Assembly (NCBI GenBank): GCA_964418695.1
Contig: CAYQMN010000007.1
Span: 83,064 to 147,063 of the forward strand
Length of the DNA: 64,000 nucleotides
Origin: Prado023 sp964418695
Lineage (GTDB): Bacteria > Actinomycetota > Actinomycetes > S36-B12 > CAIYMF01
Reading direction: 5' to 3'
Of the stretch, positions 26,337-35,335 are shown one piece after another. The notes under the pieces are model-generated. The model had not been told where the DNA came from, did no database searches, and was given only the letters and a program-made list of their open reading frames with translations. How positions within the stretch are numbered: the stretch's first letter is position 1; each line of letters starts with the position of its first letter. The translations under genes were made by a program, and so were the position numbers.

Positions 26337-27764
26337 ATGGCGGTGCCGTACCCGCGAACTCGTATCCGAACCTCGTCCCGGGCCGCCCTGGCCGATGTGA
26401 CCTTCGAGCCCTTCTGGCTGGACCGGGCCATCCGGCCGGCCCCGCGGCCCGCGCTCGTCGGCTCGCATCGGGCCGATCTGGTCGTCGTCGGCGGCGGGTT
26501 CACCGGGCTGTGGACGGCGCTGCTCGCCCTGGAGCGCGACCCTGGCCGCGAGGTGGTCGTGCTGGAGGCCGACCGGATCGCGGAGGGGGCCTCGGGTCGC
26601 AACGGCGGGTTCATGGCCGCCTCGATCACGCACGGCTTCGCCAACGGCCTGGCCCGCTGGCCCGGCGAGATCGCCGAGCTGACCCGGCTCGGCGAACTGA
26701 ACCTCGCCCAGATCCAGAGCACGATCCGCCGCTACGACATGCGCGTGGACCTGGCCCGCACCGGGGAGCTCGACGTGGCCACCGAGCCGCACCACCCCGC
26801 GATGCTGGCCGAGTCAGTCGCGGCCGCGCGGACCCATGGCCTGGACCTGGAGCTGCTGGACCGCGACCAGACCCGGGCGCTGGTCGACTCGCCGCTCTAC
26901 CGGGGCGGCGTGCTGGACCGCGACGGCGTGGTGCTGGTGGACCCCGCCCAGCTGGCCTGGGAGCTGGCCCGGGTCGTCCGCCAGCTCGGCGGGCACCTCC
27001 ACGAGCACACCCGGGCGCAGTCGCTGGAGTCCACCGGCAAGCGGCTCACGGTGCACACCGAGCACGGCTCGATCGCGGCCGACCGGGTCGCGCTGGCGAC
27101 CAGCGCGTTCCCGAGCCTGCTGCGTCGCGTCCGCCCGTACGTCATCCCGGTGTACGACTACGCGCTGGTCACCGAGCCGCTGACGCCCGAGCAGTGGGCA
27201 AGGGTGGGCTGGCAGTTCGGCGGAGGGATCGGCGACACCAACAACCAGTTCCACTACACCCGGCCGACCGCCGACGGCCGCATCCTCTGGGGCGGGTTCG
27301 ACGCGATCTACCACGCGGGCAGCGCGATGGGCCCGCACCTGAACCGCGACGACCACACGTTCGCGCTGCTGGCCGAGCACTTCTTCCTCACGTTCCCGCA
27401 GCTGTCGGGGCTGCGCTTCACGCACGCGTGGGGCGGTGCGATCGACACCTGCACGCGGTTCAGCGCGTTCTGGGGGACCGCGAAGAAGGGCCGGGTCGCC
27501 TACAGCCTGGGCTACACCGGGCTGGGTGTCGGGGCCAGCCGCTTCGGGGCGGCGGTGATGCTGGATCTGCTGGCCGACCGGGACACCGAGCGGACCCGGC
27601 CGGAGATGGTCCGCACCCGGCCGCACCCGTTCCCGCCCGAGCCGCTGCGCAGCTCCGCGGTGGCGATCACCCGCTGGTCGCTGGACCGGGCCGACCACGC
27701 CGAGGGGCGGCGCAACCTGTGGCTGCGCACGCTGGACCGCGTCGGGATGGGATTCGACTCATGA
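26337..27764 (+). CDS. FAD-dependent oxidoreductase (DAO family, amine/amino-acid oxidase-like)
   Basis: A 475-residue flavoprotein paralogous to the oxidase at 6170-7543. It has the dinucleotide loop VVVGGGFTGLWTALLA, the AEGASGRNGGFMAA segment near the flavin and the C-terminal YSLGYTGLGVGASRFGA. The motif FEPFWLDR before the Rossmann strand is conserved in this subgroup. I prefer the ATG at 26337 because an upstream GTG (26268) lies inside the palindromic operator and the first 23 residues it would add look non-conserved. The gene is followed 43 bp later by an MmsA-type dehydrogenase, suggesting that its product aldehyde is processed there. The substrate is unknown. Confidence 0.8.
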   Translation: MAVPYPRTRIRTSSRAALADVTFEPFWLDRAIRPAPRPALVGSHRADLVVVGGGFTGLWTALLALERDPGREVVVLEADRIAEGASGRNGGFMAASITHGFANGLARWPGEIAELTRLGELNLAQIQSTIRRYDMRVDLARTGELDVATEPHHPAMLAESVAAARTHGLDLELLDRDQTRALVDSPLYRGGVLDRDGVVLVDPAQLAWELARVVRQLGGHLHEHTRAQSLESTGKRLTVHTEHGSIAADRVALATSAFPSLLRRVRPYVIPVYDYALVTEPLTPEQWARVGWQFGGGIGDTNNQFHYTRPTADGRILWGGFDAIYHAGSAMGPHLNRDDHTFALLAEHFFLTFPQLSGLRFTHAWGGAIDTCTRFSAFWGTAKKGRVAYSLGYTGLGVGASRFGAAVMLDLLADRDTERTRPEMVRTRPHPFPPEPLRSSAVAITRWSLDRADHAEGRRNLWLRTLDRVGMGFDS

Positions 27765-27807
27765 TGGCCGGGACGCCAAGCCCGGCGGGCACCTGCAGGA
27801 GGCAGCG

Positions 27808-29358
27808 ATGAAGCACGTCACCCACTGGATCGACGGCCGCCCGCTCCCCACCCCCGCCGGCGATCCCGACCCGGTGGCGACGACCCTGGCGTCGCTCGGC
27901 GGGCACCCCGGGCCGGGCGCGCGCACCCTGCCCCTGCACGACCCGGCCACCGGCCAGGTGACCGGGACGGTGGACCTGGCCGGTCCCGAGGTCGTGGACG
28001 CCGCGGTGGCTGCGGCGACCCGCGCCTTCGCGCAGTGGTCGCGCGCGTCGCTGGCCAGGCGCACTCAGGTCCTCTTCGCGTTCCGCGAGCTGCTCAACGC
28101 GCGGCGCGAGGAGCTGGCCGCGATCATCACCGAGGAGCACGGGAAGGTGCTCTCCGACTCCCTGGGCGAGGTGACCCGCGGTCTGGAGGTGGTGGAGTTC
28201 GCCTGCGGGATGGCGCACCTGCTCAAGGGCGAGCACTCCAGCACCGTCTCCACGGGCGTGGACGTCCACTCGATCCGGGCGCCGCTGGGCGTGGTCGCGA
28301 TCATCTCCCCCTTCAACTTCCCGGCGATGGTGCCGATGTGGTTCTTCCCCCTGGCGATCGGCGCGGGCAACACGGTGATCGTCAAGCCCTCGGAGAAGGA
28401 CCCCAGCGCCCAGGACTTCATCGCCGGGCTCTGGGCCGAGGCGGGGCTGCCCGACGGGGTCTTCAACGTGGTGCACGGCGACCAGGTGGCCGTCAATGCG
28501 CTGCTGGAGCACCCGGGCGTCCGGGCGGTGTCGTTCGTCGGCTCGACCCCGGTGGCCCGGCACGTCTACGAGACGGCCAGTGCCGCGGGCAAGCGGGTCC
28601 AGGCCCTGGGCGGCGCGAAGAACCACATGGTCGTGCTGCCCGACGCGGACCTCGGGCTGGCCGCCGACGCCGCGGTGAGCGCCGGGTACGGCAGCGCGGG
28701 GGAGCGGTGCATGGCGATCTCGGTGGTGGTCGCCGTGGGTGCGGTCGCCGACCCGCTGGTGGCCGCGATCGCCGAGCGGATCGGCACCCTGCGCACCGGT
28801 GACGGACGCCGAGGTGCGGACATGGGTCCGCTGGTCAGCGCGGCCCACCGCGACCGGGTCGCCGGGTACGTGGCCGCCGGCGTGGCCCAGGGGGCGCGAC
28901 TGGTGGTCGACGGACGTGGCGCCGAAGTGGACGGGCCGCCCGAGGGGTTCTGGCTCGGGCCGTGCCTGTTCGACGAGGTGACGCCGCAGATGTCGATCTA
29001 CGCCGACGAGATCTTCGGCCCGGTCCTGTCGGTGGTCCGGGTGGACTCGTACGAGGCGGCCATGGCGGTGGTCAACGGCAACCCGTACGGCAACGGCACC
29101 GCCATCTTCACCCGGGACGGGGGCGCGGCCCGCCGGTTCGCCGAGGAGGTGCAGGCCGGCATGGTCGGGATCAACGTGCCGATCCCGGTGCCGATGGCGT
29201 ACTACTCGTTCGGCGGCTGGAAGGCATCGCTGTTCGGCGACACCCACGCCCACGGGATGGAGGGCGTGCGGTTCTACACCCGGGCGAAGGTGGTCACGAC
29301 GCGCTGGCCGGACCCCGCCGACCGAGGGGTGGACCTGGGCTTCCCGACGCACACCTGA
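27808..29358 (+). CDS. mmsA: CoA-acylating methylmalonate-semialdehyde dehydrogenase
   Basis: MmsA converts methylmalonate- or malonate-semialdehyde with CoA and NAD to propionyl- or acetyl-CoA. The 516 residues carry the family's diagnostic nucleophile context GSAGERCMAISV (about C301), ISPFNFPAMVPMWF, and QALGGAKNHMVVLPDAD, which lacks the general base Glu of ordinary ALDHs, as expected for CoA-acylating members. An Ala/Gly-rich insertion near residues 20-45 (PAGDPDPVATTLASLGGHPG) is unusual. AGGAGG precedes the ATG. Together with the flavin oxidase upstream and the aminotransferase island, it could receive malonate semialdehyde from beta-alanine or valine breakdown. Confidence 0.9.
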   Translation: MKHVTHWIDGRPLPTPAGDPDPVATTLASLGGHPGPGARTLPLHDPATGQVTGTVDLAGPEVVDAAVAAATRAFAQWSRASLARRTQVLFAFRELLNARREELAAIITEEHGKVLSDSLGEVTRGLEVVEFACGMAHLLKGEHSSTVSTGVDVHSIRAPLGVVAIISPFNFPAMVPMWFFPLAIGAGNTVIVKPSEKDPSAQDFIAGLWAEAGLPDGVFNVVHGDQVAVNALLEHPGVRAVSFVGSTPVARHVYETASAAGKRVQALGGAKNHMVVLPDADLGLAADAAVSAGYGSAGERCMAISVVVAVGAVADPLVAAIAERIGTLRTGDGRRGADMGPLVSAAHRDRVAGYVAAGVAQGARLVVDGRGAEVDGPPEGFWLGPCLFDEVTPQMSIYADEIFGPVLSVVRVDSYEAAMAVVNGNPYGNGTAIFTRDGGAARRFAEEVQAGMVGINVPIPVPMAYYSFGGWKASLFGDTHAHGMEGVRFYTRAKVVTTRWPDPADRGVDLGFPTHT

Positions 29359-29379
29359 GCCAGGGTGCCCGGGACGGCG

Positions 29380-30441
29380 CTACTGATAGGACACCCACAC
29401 CGGGCGGGGGCGCAGCTTCATCGTGCCCTTGGCGCTGAGCATCGGGTGGTCCTCGTCGTAGAAGTTCTTCCATCCGAACAGCAGGCCCTTCGGGGCCCCG
29501 CGCTGGATCGCACGGTAGGTGGCCCGCTTGGCCGGCTGCCCGCCTTGGCCGTCCATCTGGACGACGGGCGCGAGCTCCTTGTGGGACATGTCCAGCTTCG
29601 ACCGGCCGACGATCATGTTCGCCTTGAACTGGTGCAGCAGGAGCATCTTCTGCGGCAGGCCGTGGTCGCGGGTCAGCGCGGCCAGCCAGTCGGCGGTCGC
29701 GTTCACCTCGGCGACCGACACCGACCCGATCTGGCGCAGGTGCCTCTGGCCGGGCTTGAGGCGCCACTCCGGGTCCAGCGCGAGCCCGACGTGCGGCAGC
29801 AGGAGCAGGCTCCGATACCGCTTGGCCTGGGTCAGGAACGAGCTCCGGCCCGGCTGCAGGTCCAGGACCACGTACACGCCCGCCCGGCCGGCCGCCTCGA
29901 CCAGCGGGCGCAGCCGCGAGATGGGGGCCTCCCGCGAGTAGTTGCCGTCGGCCCCGGCGCCCTTCGACGCCACGGTCGCGATGATCTCGACCGCCGGCAC
30001 GACCGTGCGCGACGTGTGCTTGCGGTAGGTGGCGGCGCGCGCCTTGGCTCGCTTGATGCTGGCCGCGGTGCCCTGCTCGCCGAGCACGCCCAGCGCGCGC
30101 GAGCCCGGGAAGCCGTAGAGCGCCACGTAGAGCTTGCCGCCGAAGATCGTCGATCCGCCGCCGGGCAGTCCGGGCGTGGCGGCGTCCGACTGGCTGGGCG
30201 TCGCGGTCCCGCGCCCGGTCGCGCCGGTCAGCGGCGGGGCGGCGGGCTTGGTCCCCAGCGACGTCGAGACCACGGCGGAGGCGGACGACGAGCCGGCGAG
30301 CGAGGGCACCGCGCGCGCCGCGTCCGAGGCTGACGGGCTTGGGGCCGAGGTGCAGCCGGCCAGCAGGGACAGGGCCGCCCCGGCGGCCATGAGCGCTGCC
30401 CAGCGTCGGCCGGGACGGCTTGTCGGCGTGCAGTCCGTCAC
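29380..30441 (-). CDS. Secreted lipoprotein of unknown function (TIM-barrel-like)
   Basis: 353 residues. A signal peptide ends in the lipobox SLLAGC (Cys30), followed by about 70 residues of Ser/Ala/Pro-rich linker and then a compact domain. Segments such as KLYVALYGFPGSRALGVLGEQG, AGVYVVLDLQPG, LPHVGLALDPEW and KMLLLHQFKANMI alternate beta strands and helices, as in a TIM barrel, but no catalytic acid pair can be assigned confidently. A glycoside-hydrolase-like or cell-wall role is only a guess. The GTG start has GGAGGGAG upstream. It converges on mmsA with 21 bp between stops. Confidence 0.65.
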   Translation of the reverse strand: MTDCTPTSRPGRRWAALMAAGAALSLLAGCTSAPSPSASDAARAVPSLAGSSSASAVVSTSLGTKPAAPPLTGATGRGTATPSQSDAATPGLPGGGSTIFGGKLYVALYGFPGSRALGVLGEQGTAASIKRAKARAATYRKHTSRTVVPAVEIIATVASKGAGADGNYSREAPISRLRPLVEAAGRAGVYVVLDLQPGRSSFLTQAKRYRSLLLLPHVGLALDPEWRLKPGQRHLRQIGSVSVAEVNATADWLAALTRDHGLPQKMLLLHQFKANMIVGRSKLDMSHKELAPVVQMDGQGGQPAKRATYRAIQRGAPKGLLFGWKNFYDEDHPMLSAKGTMKLRPRPVWVSYQ

Positions 30442-30577
30442 GTCGGACTCCCTCCCACGCGCCTCAGGCTAGCCCCCGCCGGTCTTGCGCGTGCCGGGTC
30501 GCGGTGCCAGTGTCGGAGCACGGCGTGCGAACGGGCGGCGCGCGGATCGGCGGCGGCCGGAGCGGCAGGAGGCGGCG

Positions 30578-30814
30578 ATGGAGACGAGCGCATCGACCAG
30601 TGGGGTCTCGAGCGAGCCGGCGGTGGCGGGGTCGGTGCTCACCGAGCATCGATGCGACCGCTGCCACGCGGAGGCGCAGTTCGGGTTCGGCACGACCTGG
30701 CTGTGCGAGAGCTGCTATGGGATCGTCGGCTCCTGCTGCATGGAGTTCGACGGCGACGACCTCTACCTGGAGGACCGCAGCTGGTGGGAGTCGAGGATGG
30801 CGCACCGGCCCTGA
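30578..30814 (+). CDS. Small Cys-rich zinc-ribbon-like protein
   Basis: A 78-residue protein with an AGGAGG ribosome binding site. After a 22-residue Ser/Ala-rich start comes a two-knuckle pattern CDRC...CESC (spaced about 17 residues), then GSCCMEF and an acidic, aromatic tail (DLYLEDRSWWESRM). The Cys-x2-Cys pairs are typical of zinc ribbons; the CC after them may add a ligand. The family is not recognised. A cytoplasmic, possibly nucleic-acid or protein-binding role is inference. It is divergent from the lipoprotein with about 135 bp between starts. Confidence 0.6.
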   Translation: METSASTSGVSSEPAVAGSVLTEHRCDRCHAEAQFGFGTTWLCESCYGIVGSCCMEFDGDDLYLEDRSWWESRMAHRP

Positions 30815-30930
30815 CCGGGCACGAGCACGAGCACGAGGCCCCCGGACCCGGATGACCCCTCGTCACACCCGGGGCCAGAAGCCTCAGTGTGTCGATACCC
30901 GGTTCGGGTCCGGGGCAACCGCGGGCCGGG

Positions 30931-30946
30931 TGTGAGACCCGTCACA
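30931..30946. promoter_or_regulatory. CRP-type palindrome overlapping the end of the YhhN gene
   Basis: TGTGA-GACCCG-TCACA fits the CRP-family consensus perfectly. It lies between convergent genes and overlaps the TGA of the YhhN gene. No promoter for either neighbour is at a sensible distance, so it may be fortuitous or mark an internal promoter. Confidence 0.3.
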
Positions 30947-31712
30947 TCGCCGGTGCGGTGGACGATTCAGCGCGCATCCGGCGCACCCACGCGGTGGCGA
31001 TCAGCGCCTGCGCGGCCATGTAGGTGGTGATGACCAGTGCCCGGTCGCCCGGCAGGTCGACCTTCGCCTTGCGCACGCCGATGAGCAGATCCGAGACCAG
31101 GAACAGGAACCCGCCGGCCGCCGTGCGCCGGTCGACCCCGGTCGCCAGCGCGGCGGTCGTGCACAGGGCGAGGCTGTAGATCAGGACCGGCACCCGCAGG
31201 TCGCCCAGCCGCGGGCCCAGCACCAGGTTCGCCGCGCCCCAGAACGCGAAGCAGGTGACCGGCAGGGGCAGGTTCTGCCGCACCGCGGACAGGGCACCCA
31301 TCCGCAGGAAGCCGGCCTGGTAGGCGACGTGCGTGCCCAGGAACGCGAGCATCCCGGCTTGGAACACCGGGGGCTCGAAGGAGACCCCGACATCGCCGAG
31401 CGCGGAGAGCAGCAGGCCGCCGGTGAGCAGATGCGGGGCGTCCGAGCCCAGCGCGACCACGACCCAGAGGATCAGGCTGGGCATGAGCAGCGCCTTGAGC
31501 GCGATCCGCGCCGGGTGGTCCACGTCGAGCAGGATCACCAGGACGTACAGCGTCCAGATCGCGGCCACCACCCGCCAGGCCTGCTCGGCGCTGATCGGCC
31601 CCGCGGGCCGTCCCCCCGAGTCGTCGGCCGCAGGGTCCCGCAGGTCGAGCGGCAGCTCGGACGCACCGCCCTCGGGCCGGGTCGACGGGGCAGGTGCGAG
31701 TCCGGGCTGCAT
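30942..31712 (-). CDS. YhhN family membrane protein (lysoplasmalogenase-like)
   Basis: A 256-residue polytopic membrane protein with about eight hydrophobic segments (AAIWTLYVLVILLDV, ILWVVVALGSDA, VLIYSLALCTTAALATGV, etc.) and the family landmarks SALGDVGVSFEP and FLVSDLLIGVRKAKVDLPG, where acidic residues line the proposed active site. Some YhhN/TMEM86 members hydrolyse the vinyl-ether bond of lysoplasmalogens, but the bacterial role is often unknown. A proline-rich, acidic N-terminus of about 40 residues precedes the first helix. Start ATG 31712 has GGGGG upstream; an in-frame ATG at 31733 is possible. A TAGCCT -10 candidate lies further upstream. Confidence 0.8.
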   Translation of the reverse strand: MQPGLAPAPSTRPEGGASELPLDLRDPAADDSGGRPAGPISAEQAWRVVAAIWTLYVLVILLDVDHPARIALKALLMPSLILWVVVALGSDAPHLLTGGLLLSALGDVGVSFEPPVFQAGMLAFLGTHVAYQAGFLRMGALSAVRQNLPLPVTCFAFWGAANLVLGPRLGDLRVPVLIYSLALCTTAALATGVDRRTAAGGFLFLVSDLLIGVRKAKVDLPGDRALVITTYMAAQALIATAWVRRMRAESSTAPAM

Positions 31713-31833
31713 GGTCGAGAACCCCCAGGGCATCGGCGAGACGGAGTCTGCGCAGGCTAGTGGCCGGGCCGCGTCGCCCCGGCACTGGCCCTGACTCAGG
31801 GTGGGGTCCCGGGCGATGAGGGACAATGCCGCC

Positions 31834-33054
31834 GTGAGCGCGCGCAGGGATGTGGTGGTGCTGGGCAGCACCGGCTCGATCGGAACCCAGGCCCTGGACG
31901 TGATCGCCCGCAATCCCGAGCGGTTCCGCCCGGTGGCGCTGGCCGCCGGTGGCGGGAACGTGGCGCTGCTGGCCGAGCAGGCGGCCCGGTTCGCGGTGTC
32001 GCGGGTGGGGATCGCGGACCCGGCCAAGGCCGACGAGCTGACCTCGGCGCTGACCTCGCTCATCCCCGCCGGATCGCGACCCGAGGTGCTGGTGGGGGAG
32101 CAGGCCGCGGCCGAGCTCGCCGCCACCCCGGCCGACGTCGTGCTCAACGGGATGACCGGGGCGGTCGGCCTGACGCCCACCCTCGCGGCTCTGGGCACCC
32201 GGGCGACGCTGGCGCTGGCCAACAAGGAGTCGCTCATCATCGGGGGGCCCCTGGTCAAGCGCGCGGCCGGGCCGGGCCAGATCGTGCCCGTGGACTCCGA
32301 GCACTCCGCCCTGGCCCAGTGCCTGGCCGGCGGGCGGGCGGACGAGGTGCAGCGCCTGATCCTGACCGCGAGCGGCGGCCCGTTCCGCGGGCGGACCCGC
32401 GCGGAGCTCGCGGAGGTCACCCCCGAGCAGGCGATGGCGCACCCCACCTGGGCGATGGGCCCGGTCATCACCATCAACTCCGCGACCCTGGTGAACAAGG
32501 GCCTGGAGGTGATCGAGGCGCACCTGCTCTTCGACGTGCCGATGGACCGGATCGACGTGGTGGTGCACCCGCAGTCGGTCGTCCACTCGATGGTCGAGTT
32601 CGTCGACGGCTCCACGCTGGCCCAGGCCTCCCCGCCGGACATGCGCATCCCGATCGCGCTGGGGCTGGGCTGGCCCGAGCGGGTGCCGGGGGCGGCGCCG
32701 GCGTGCGACTGGACGCTCGCCGCGGCCTGGACGTTCGAGCCGCTGGACGACGCGGCGTTCCCGGCGGTTGGCCTGGCGCGCGCGGCGGGGTCGGCGGGCG
32801 GGACCGCGCCGGCCGTGCTCAACGCCGCCAACGAGGTGGCGGTCGACGCCTTCCGGCGCGGCGAGCTGAGCTTCCTGGGCATCGTGGACACCGTCGGTGA
32901 GGTGCTGGCTGAGCACGCGCAGACCGCCGGGCGCGCGCCGGCACCTGGCGACCTCACGGTGGCCGATGTGCTCGCCGCCGACGAGTGGGCGCGAATGTCG
33001 GCGGTCCGTAGCATCATGGCGGCGACCGCACCGACCGCACCGGGGGATCGATGA
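31834..33054 (+). CDS. dxr: 1-deoxy-D-xylulose 5-phosphate reductoisomerase
   Basis: The second enzyme of the MEP isoprenoid pathway, converting DXP to 2-C-methyl-D-erythritol 4-phosphate with NADPH. 406 residues include the NADPH loop VLGSTGSIGTQAL, LANKESLIIGG, the metal-binding VDSEHSALAQCL, the SGGPFRGR flexible-loop region and VVHPQSVVHSMVEF. The start is taken at GTG 31834, which follows a GACAAT -10-like hexamer by 6 nt and matches where family members usually begin; ATG 31816 and GTG 31801 are upstream alternatives. It overlaps rip1 by 4 nt. Confidence 0.92.
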   Translation: MSARRDVVVLGSTGSIGTQALDVIARNPERFRPVALAAGGGNVALLAEQAARFAVSRVGIADPAKADELTSALTSLIPAGSRPEVLVGEQAAAELAATPADVVLNGMTGAVGLTPTLAALGTRATLALANKESLIIGGPLVKRAAGPGQIVPVDSEHSALAQCLAGGRADEVQRLILTASGGPFRGRTRAELAEVTPEQAMAHPTWAMGPVITINSATLVNKGLEVIEAHLLFDVPMDRIDVVVHPQSVVHSMVEFVDGSTLAQASPPDMRIPIALGLGWPERVPGAAPACDWTLAAAWTFEPLDDAAFPAVGLARAAGSAGGTAPAVLNAANEVAVDAFRRGELSFLGIVDTVGEVLAEHAQTAGRAPAPGDLTVADVLAADEWARMSAVRSIMAATAPTAPGDR

Positions 33055-34409
33055 CACCGCTGCTCTACGTCCTGGGCCTGCTGCTGGCAGCCCTGGGCAT
33101 CGGGGCGTCCATCGCTCTGCACGAGGTCGGGCATCTGGTGCCCGCCAAGCGGTTCGGCGTGCGGGTCACCCAGTACATGGTCGGATTCGGCCCCACGGCC
33201 TGGTCGCGCCACCGCGGCGAGACCGAGTACGGGTTCAAGCTGATCCCACTCGGCGGCTACATCCGCATGATCGGCATGTTCCCGCCGCCCAAGGGCGCGC
33301 CGGAGGGCGCGGTCGGGTCGGGCACGACCGGGCGCTTCCAGCTGCTGGCCGAGCAGGCCCGCGAGGCCGCCTGGGAGGAGGTGACCCCCGGCGACCAGCA
33401 GCGGGTGTTCTACCGGCTGCCGGTGCGCAAGCGCGTGGCGATCATGCTGGGCGGGCCGATGATGAACCTGCTCATCGCCCTCGGGCTGTTCGCGGTCCTG
33501 CTCATGGGCATCGGCAAGCCGTTCATCACCACCGAGATCGCTCGGGTCTCGCCCTGCACACCGGCCTACATGGCCACCGCGCAGTCGGCCCAGGCCGCCC
33601 TCGCCGATCCGCCTACTCTCGCCGAGGCCTGCCCGGCCGGAGCGCCGGCCAGTCCCGCCGCCCTCGCCGGGCTGACCGCCGGTGACCGGATCACCGCGAT
33701 CGACGGCACGCCGATCGCCGACTGGGAGCAGCTGCTCGCCGCCACCCGGGGGCGTCCGGGTCAGACCTTGCAGATCCAGCTGACCTCGCCCGACGGAGCG
33801 CAGCGCACAGTCCCCGCCACCTTGGCGCCCGCCTACCGGCCGACCGTGGACGCGCAGAGCCAGCCGACCGGCCAGGTCGGGCTGGTCGGCTACCTGGGGA
33901 TCGTGCCCGGCTCCGAGTACGTGCCCCAGTCGCCGGCCACCGTCGTCACCACCATGTGGGACATGAGCGTGGCCAGTGCGCAGGCCTTGCTGCGGCTGCC
34001 CGTCCGGGTCGCCGAGCTGGCCTCCACGCTCGTCTCCGGCGGGGAGCGGGACCCCCAGGGCCCGGTCAGCGTGGTCGGGGTCAGCCGCCTCTCCGGAGAG
34101 GTCGCCGCGGCGAGCGAGCCGGTCAAGGCCAAGGCCGTGGTGCTGCTCAGCCTGCTCGCGGGGCTCAACCTGTTCCTGTTCCTGTTCAACCTGATCCCGC
34201 TGCTGCCGCTGGACGGCGGACACGTCGCCGGGGCTCTCTGGGAGGCGCTGCGCCGCTGGCTGGCCCAGCTGCGCGGTCGGCCGGACCCCGGTCCGGTCGA
34301 CGTGGCCAAGGCGCTGCCCGTGGCCTACGCGGTGGGGATCGCGATGATCGTGATGGGGAGCATCGTGATCCTCGCCGACATCATCAAGCCGCTGTCGCTG
34401 TACGGCTGA
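33051..34409 (+). CDS. rip1: Site-2 protease (M50 intramembrane zinc metalloprotease, Rip1/RseP)
   Basis: Cleaves anti-sigma factors and other membrane proteins within the bilayer. 452 residues. The zinc site is HEVGH at 24-28 in the first membrane helix, with the third ligand in LDGGH (about D388). One PDZ domain (about 195-265: ASPAALAGLTAGDRITAIDGTPI) sits on the outer face between membrane helices. A 40-residue loop before the PDZ (TTEIARVSPCTPAYM...) is typical of actinobacterial Rip1. The ATG overlaps the dxr TGA. The neighbourhood dxr-rip1-ispG is conserved in actinobacteria. Confidence 0.92.
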   Translation: MTPLLYVLGLLLAALGIGASIALHEVGHLVPAKRFGVRVTQYMVGFGPTAWSRHRGETEYGFKLIPLGGYIRMIGMFPPPKGAPEGAVGSGTTGRFQLLAEQAREAAWEEVTPGDQQRVFYRLPVRKRVAIMLGGPMMNLLIALGLFAVLLMGIGKPFITTEIARVSPCTPAYMATAQSAQAALADPPTLAEACPAGAPASPAALAGLTAGDRITAIDGTPIADWEQLLAATRGRPGQTLQIQLTSPDGAQRTVPATLAPAYRPTVDAQSQPTGQVGLVGYLGIVPGSEYVPQSPATVVTTMWDMSVASAQALLRLPVRVAELASTLVSGGERDPQGPVSVVGVSRLSGEVAAASEPVKAKAVVLLSLLAGLNLFLFLFNLIPLLPLDGGHVAGALWEALRRWLAQLRGRPDPGPVDVAKALPVAYAVGIAMIVMGSIVILADIIKPLSLYG

Positions 34410-34416
34410 CGCGCCG

Positions 34417-35307
34417 ATGACCGGATCCCAGCCCGCGCCCGGCCGGCGGGCCGACCCCGGGGGCCGCGGCCCGGGCGGGCGCGTCCCCTGGTGGCTGCGC
34501 GCCGGGCTCGTCGGGCTCACCGCAGGCCTGATGTCCGGGCTGTTCGGGGTCGGCGGGGGCATCGTGATGGTCCCGATGTTCGTGGCGTGGTTCGCCCTGG
34601 ACCAGCGGCGGGCCAGCGCGACCAGCCTGCTGGCGATCATCCCGATCGCGGCGGCCTCGGCGACCGGCTACGCCGTCCACGGCAACGTGGACCCCGCCGC
34701 AGCCCTGCTGCTCGTGGTCGGCGGAACGGTCGGCGGGACCATCGGGGCGCGCCTCCTGCCCCGGGTGCCGATCCCGCGCCTCCAGTTCTGGTTCGGGATT
34801 CTGAGCCTGCTCACCGCGGTGCGGCTGTTCGTGGAGGACCCGGCGACGTCCGGCTCCGGGGTGGTGAGCATGGTGGATGCGGTCCTGCTCCTGCTGGTCG
34901 GCGCGCTGGCCGGGGTGCTGGCCGGCCTGTTGGGCGTGGGCGGCGGGATCATCATGGTTCCCGGTCTGGTGCTGCTCGCCGGCGACGACGCGAGCACCGC
35001 CCGCGGGACCAGCCTGATGGTCGTCGTGCTCACCGCCCTGAGCGCGACCGTGACCAACCTGCGCAACCGCCTGGTCGAGGTTCGGATCGCCCTGGTGGCC
35101 GGGCTGTGCGGCGTGCCCGGCGGCCTGGTCGGCGCGGCGGTCGGCCAGTGGCTGCCCGAGACCGTGGCGCTCGGGCTGTTCTCGGTGCTGCTGGCCTGGT
35201 CGGGCCTGACGATGCTGCGGCGCGCGCGCCGGGCGCGGACGGCCAGTCACGCCGGGCCCGCCGACCCGCAGGAGCCCGACGGTCAGGGCGGTCAGCGTTC
35301 GTCGTGA
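34417..35307 (+). CDS. TSUP family (TauE/SafE) membrane transporter
   Basis: A 296-residue membrane protein with about eight helices. It shows the internal duplication typical of the family: FGVGGGIVMVP near residue 43 and LGVGGGIIMVP near residue 172, each following the first helix of a half. TSUP proteins move sulfite, sulfonates, thiosulfate or related small anions across the inner membrane, and the substrate cannot be deduced. It starts 7 nt after rip1 and probably joins that transcript. It is not a usual member of the rip1-ispG neighbourhood. Confidence 0.85.
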   Translation: MTGSQPAPGRRADPGGRGPGGRVPWWLRAGLVGLTAGLMSGLFGVGGGIVMVPMFVAWFALDQRRASATSLLAIIPIAAASATGYAVHGNVDPAAALLLVVGGTVGGTIGARLLPRVPIPRLQFWFGILSLLTAVRLFVEDPATSGSGVVSMVDAVLLLLVGALAGVLAGLLGVGGGIIMVPGLVLLAGDDASTARGTSLMVVVLTALSATVTNLRNRLVEVRIALVAGLCGVPGGLVGAAVGQWLPETVALGLFSVLLAWSGLTMLRRARRARTASHAGPADPQEPDGQGGQRSS

Positions 35308-35335
35308 AGCCGGTCCCGCGGGGATACTTGAGGGC

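Noticed and set aside
30828..30848. Short triplet of GAGCAC-type hexamers after the Cys-rich protein gene
   Set aside because: Three imperfect copies are too few to be a meaningful tandem repeat.
30942..34640. A very long reverse-strand open frame across dxr and rip1
   Set aside because: Only the 3' portion (YhhN protein) has protein-like composition; the rest is an Arg/Pro/Ala-rich shadow of dxr and rip1, which are unmistakable on the other strand. High GC creates such long open antisense frames.
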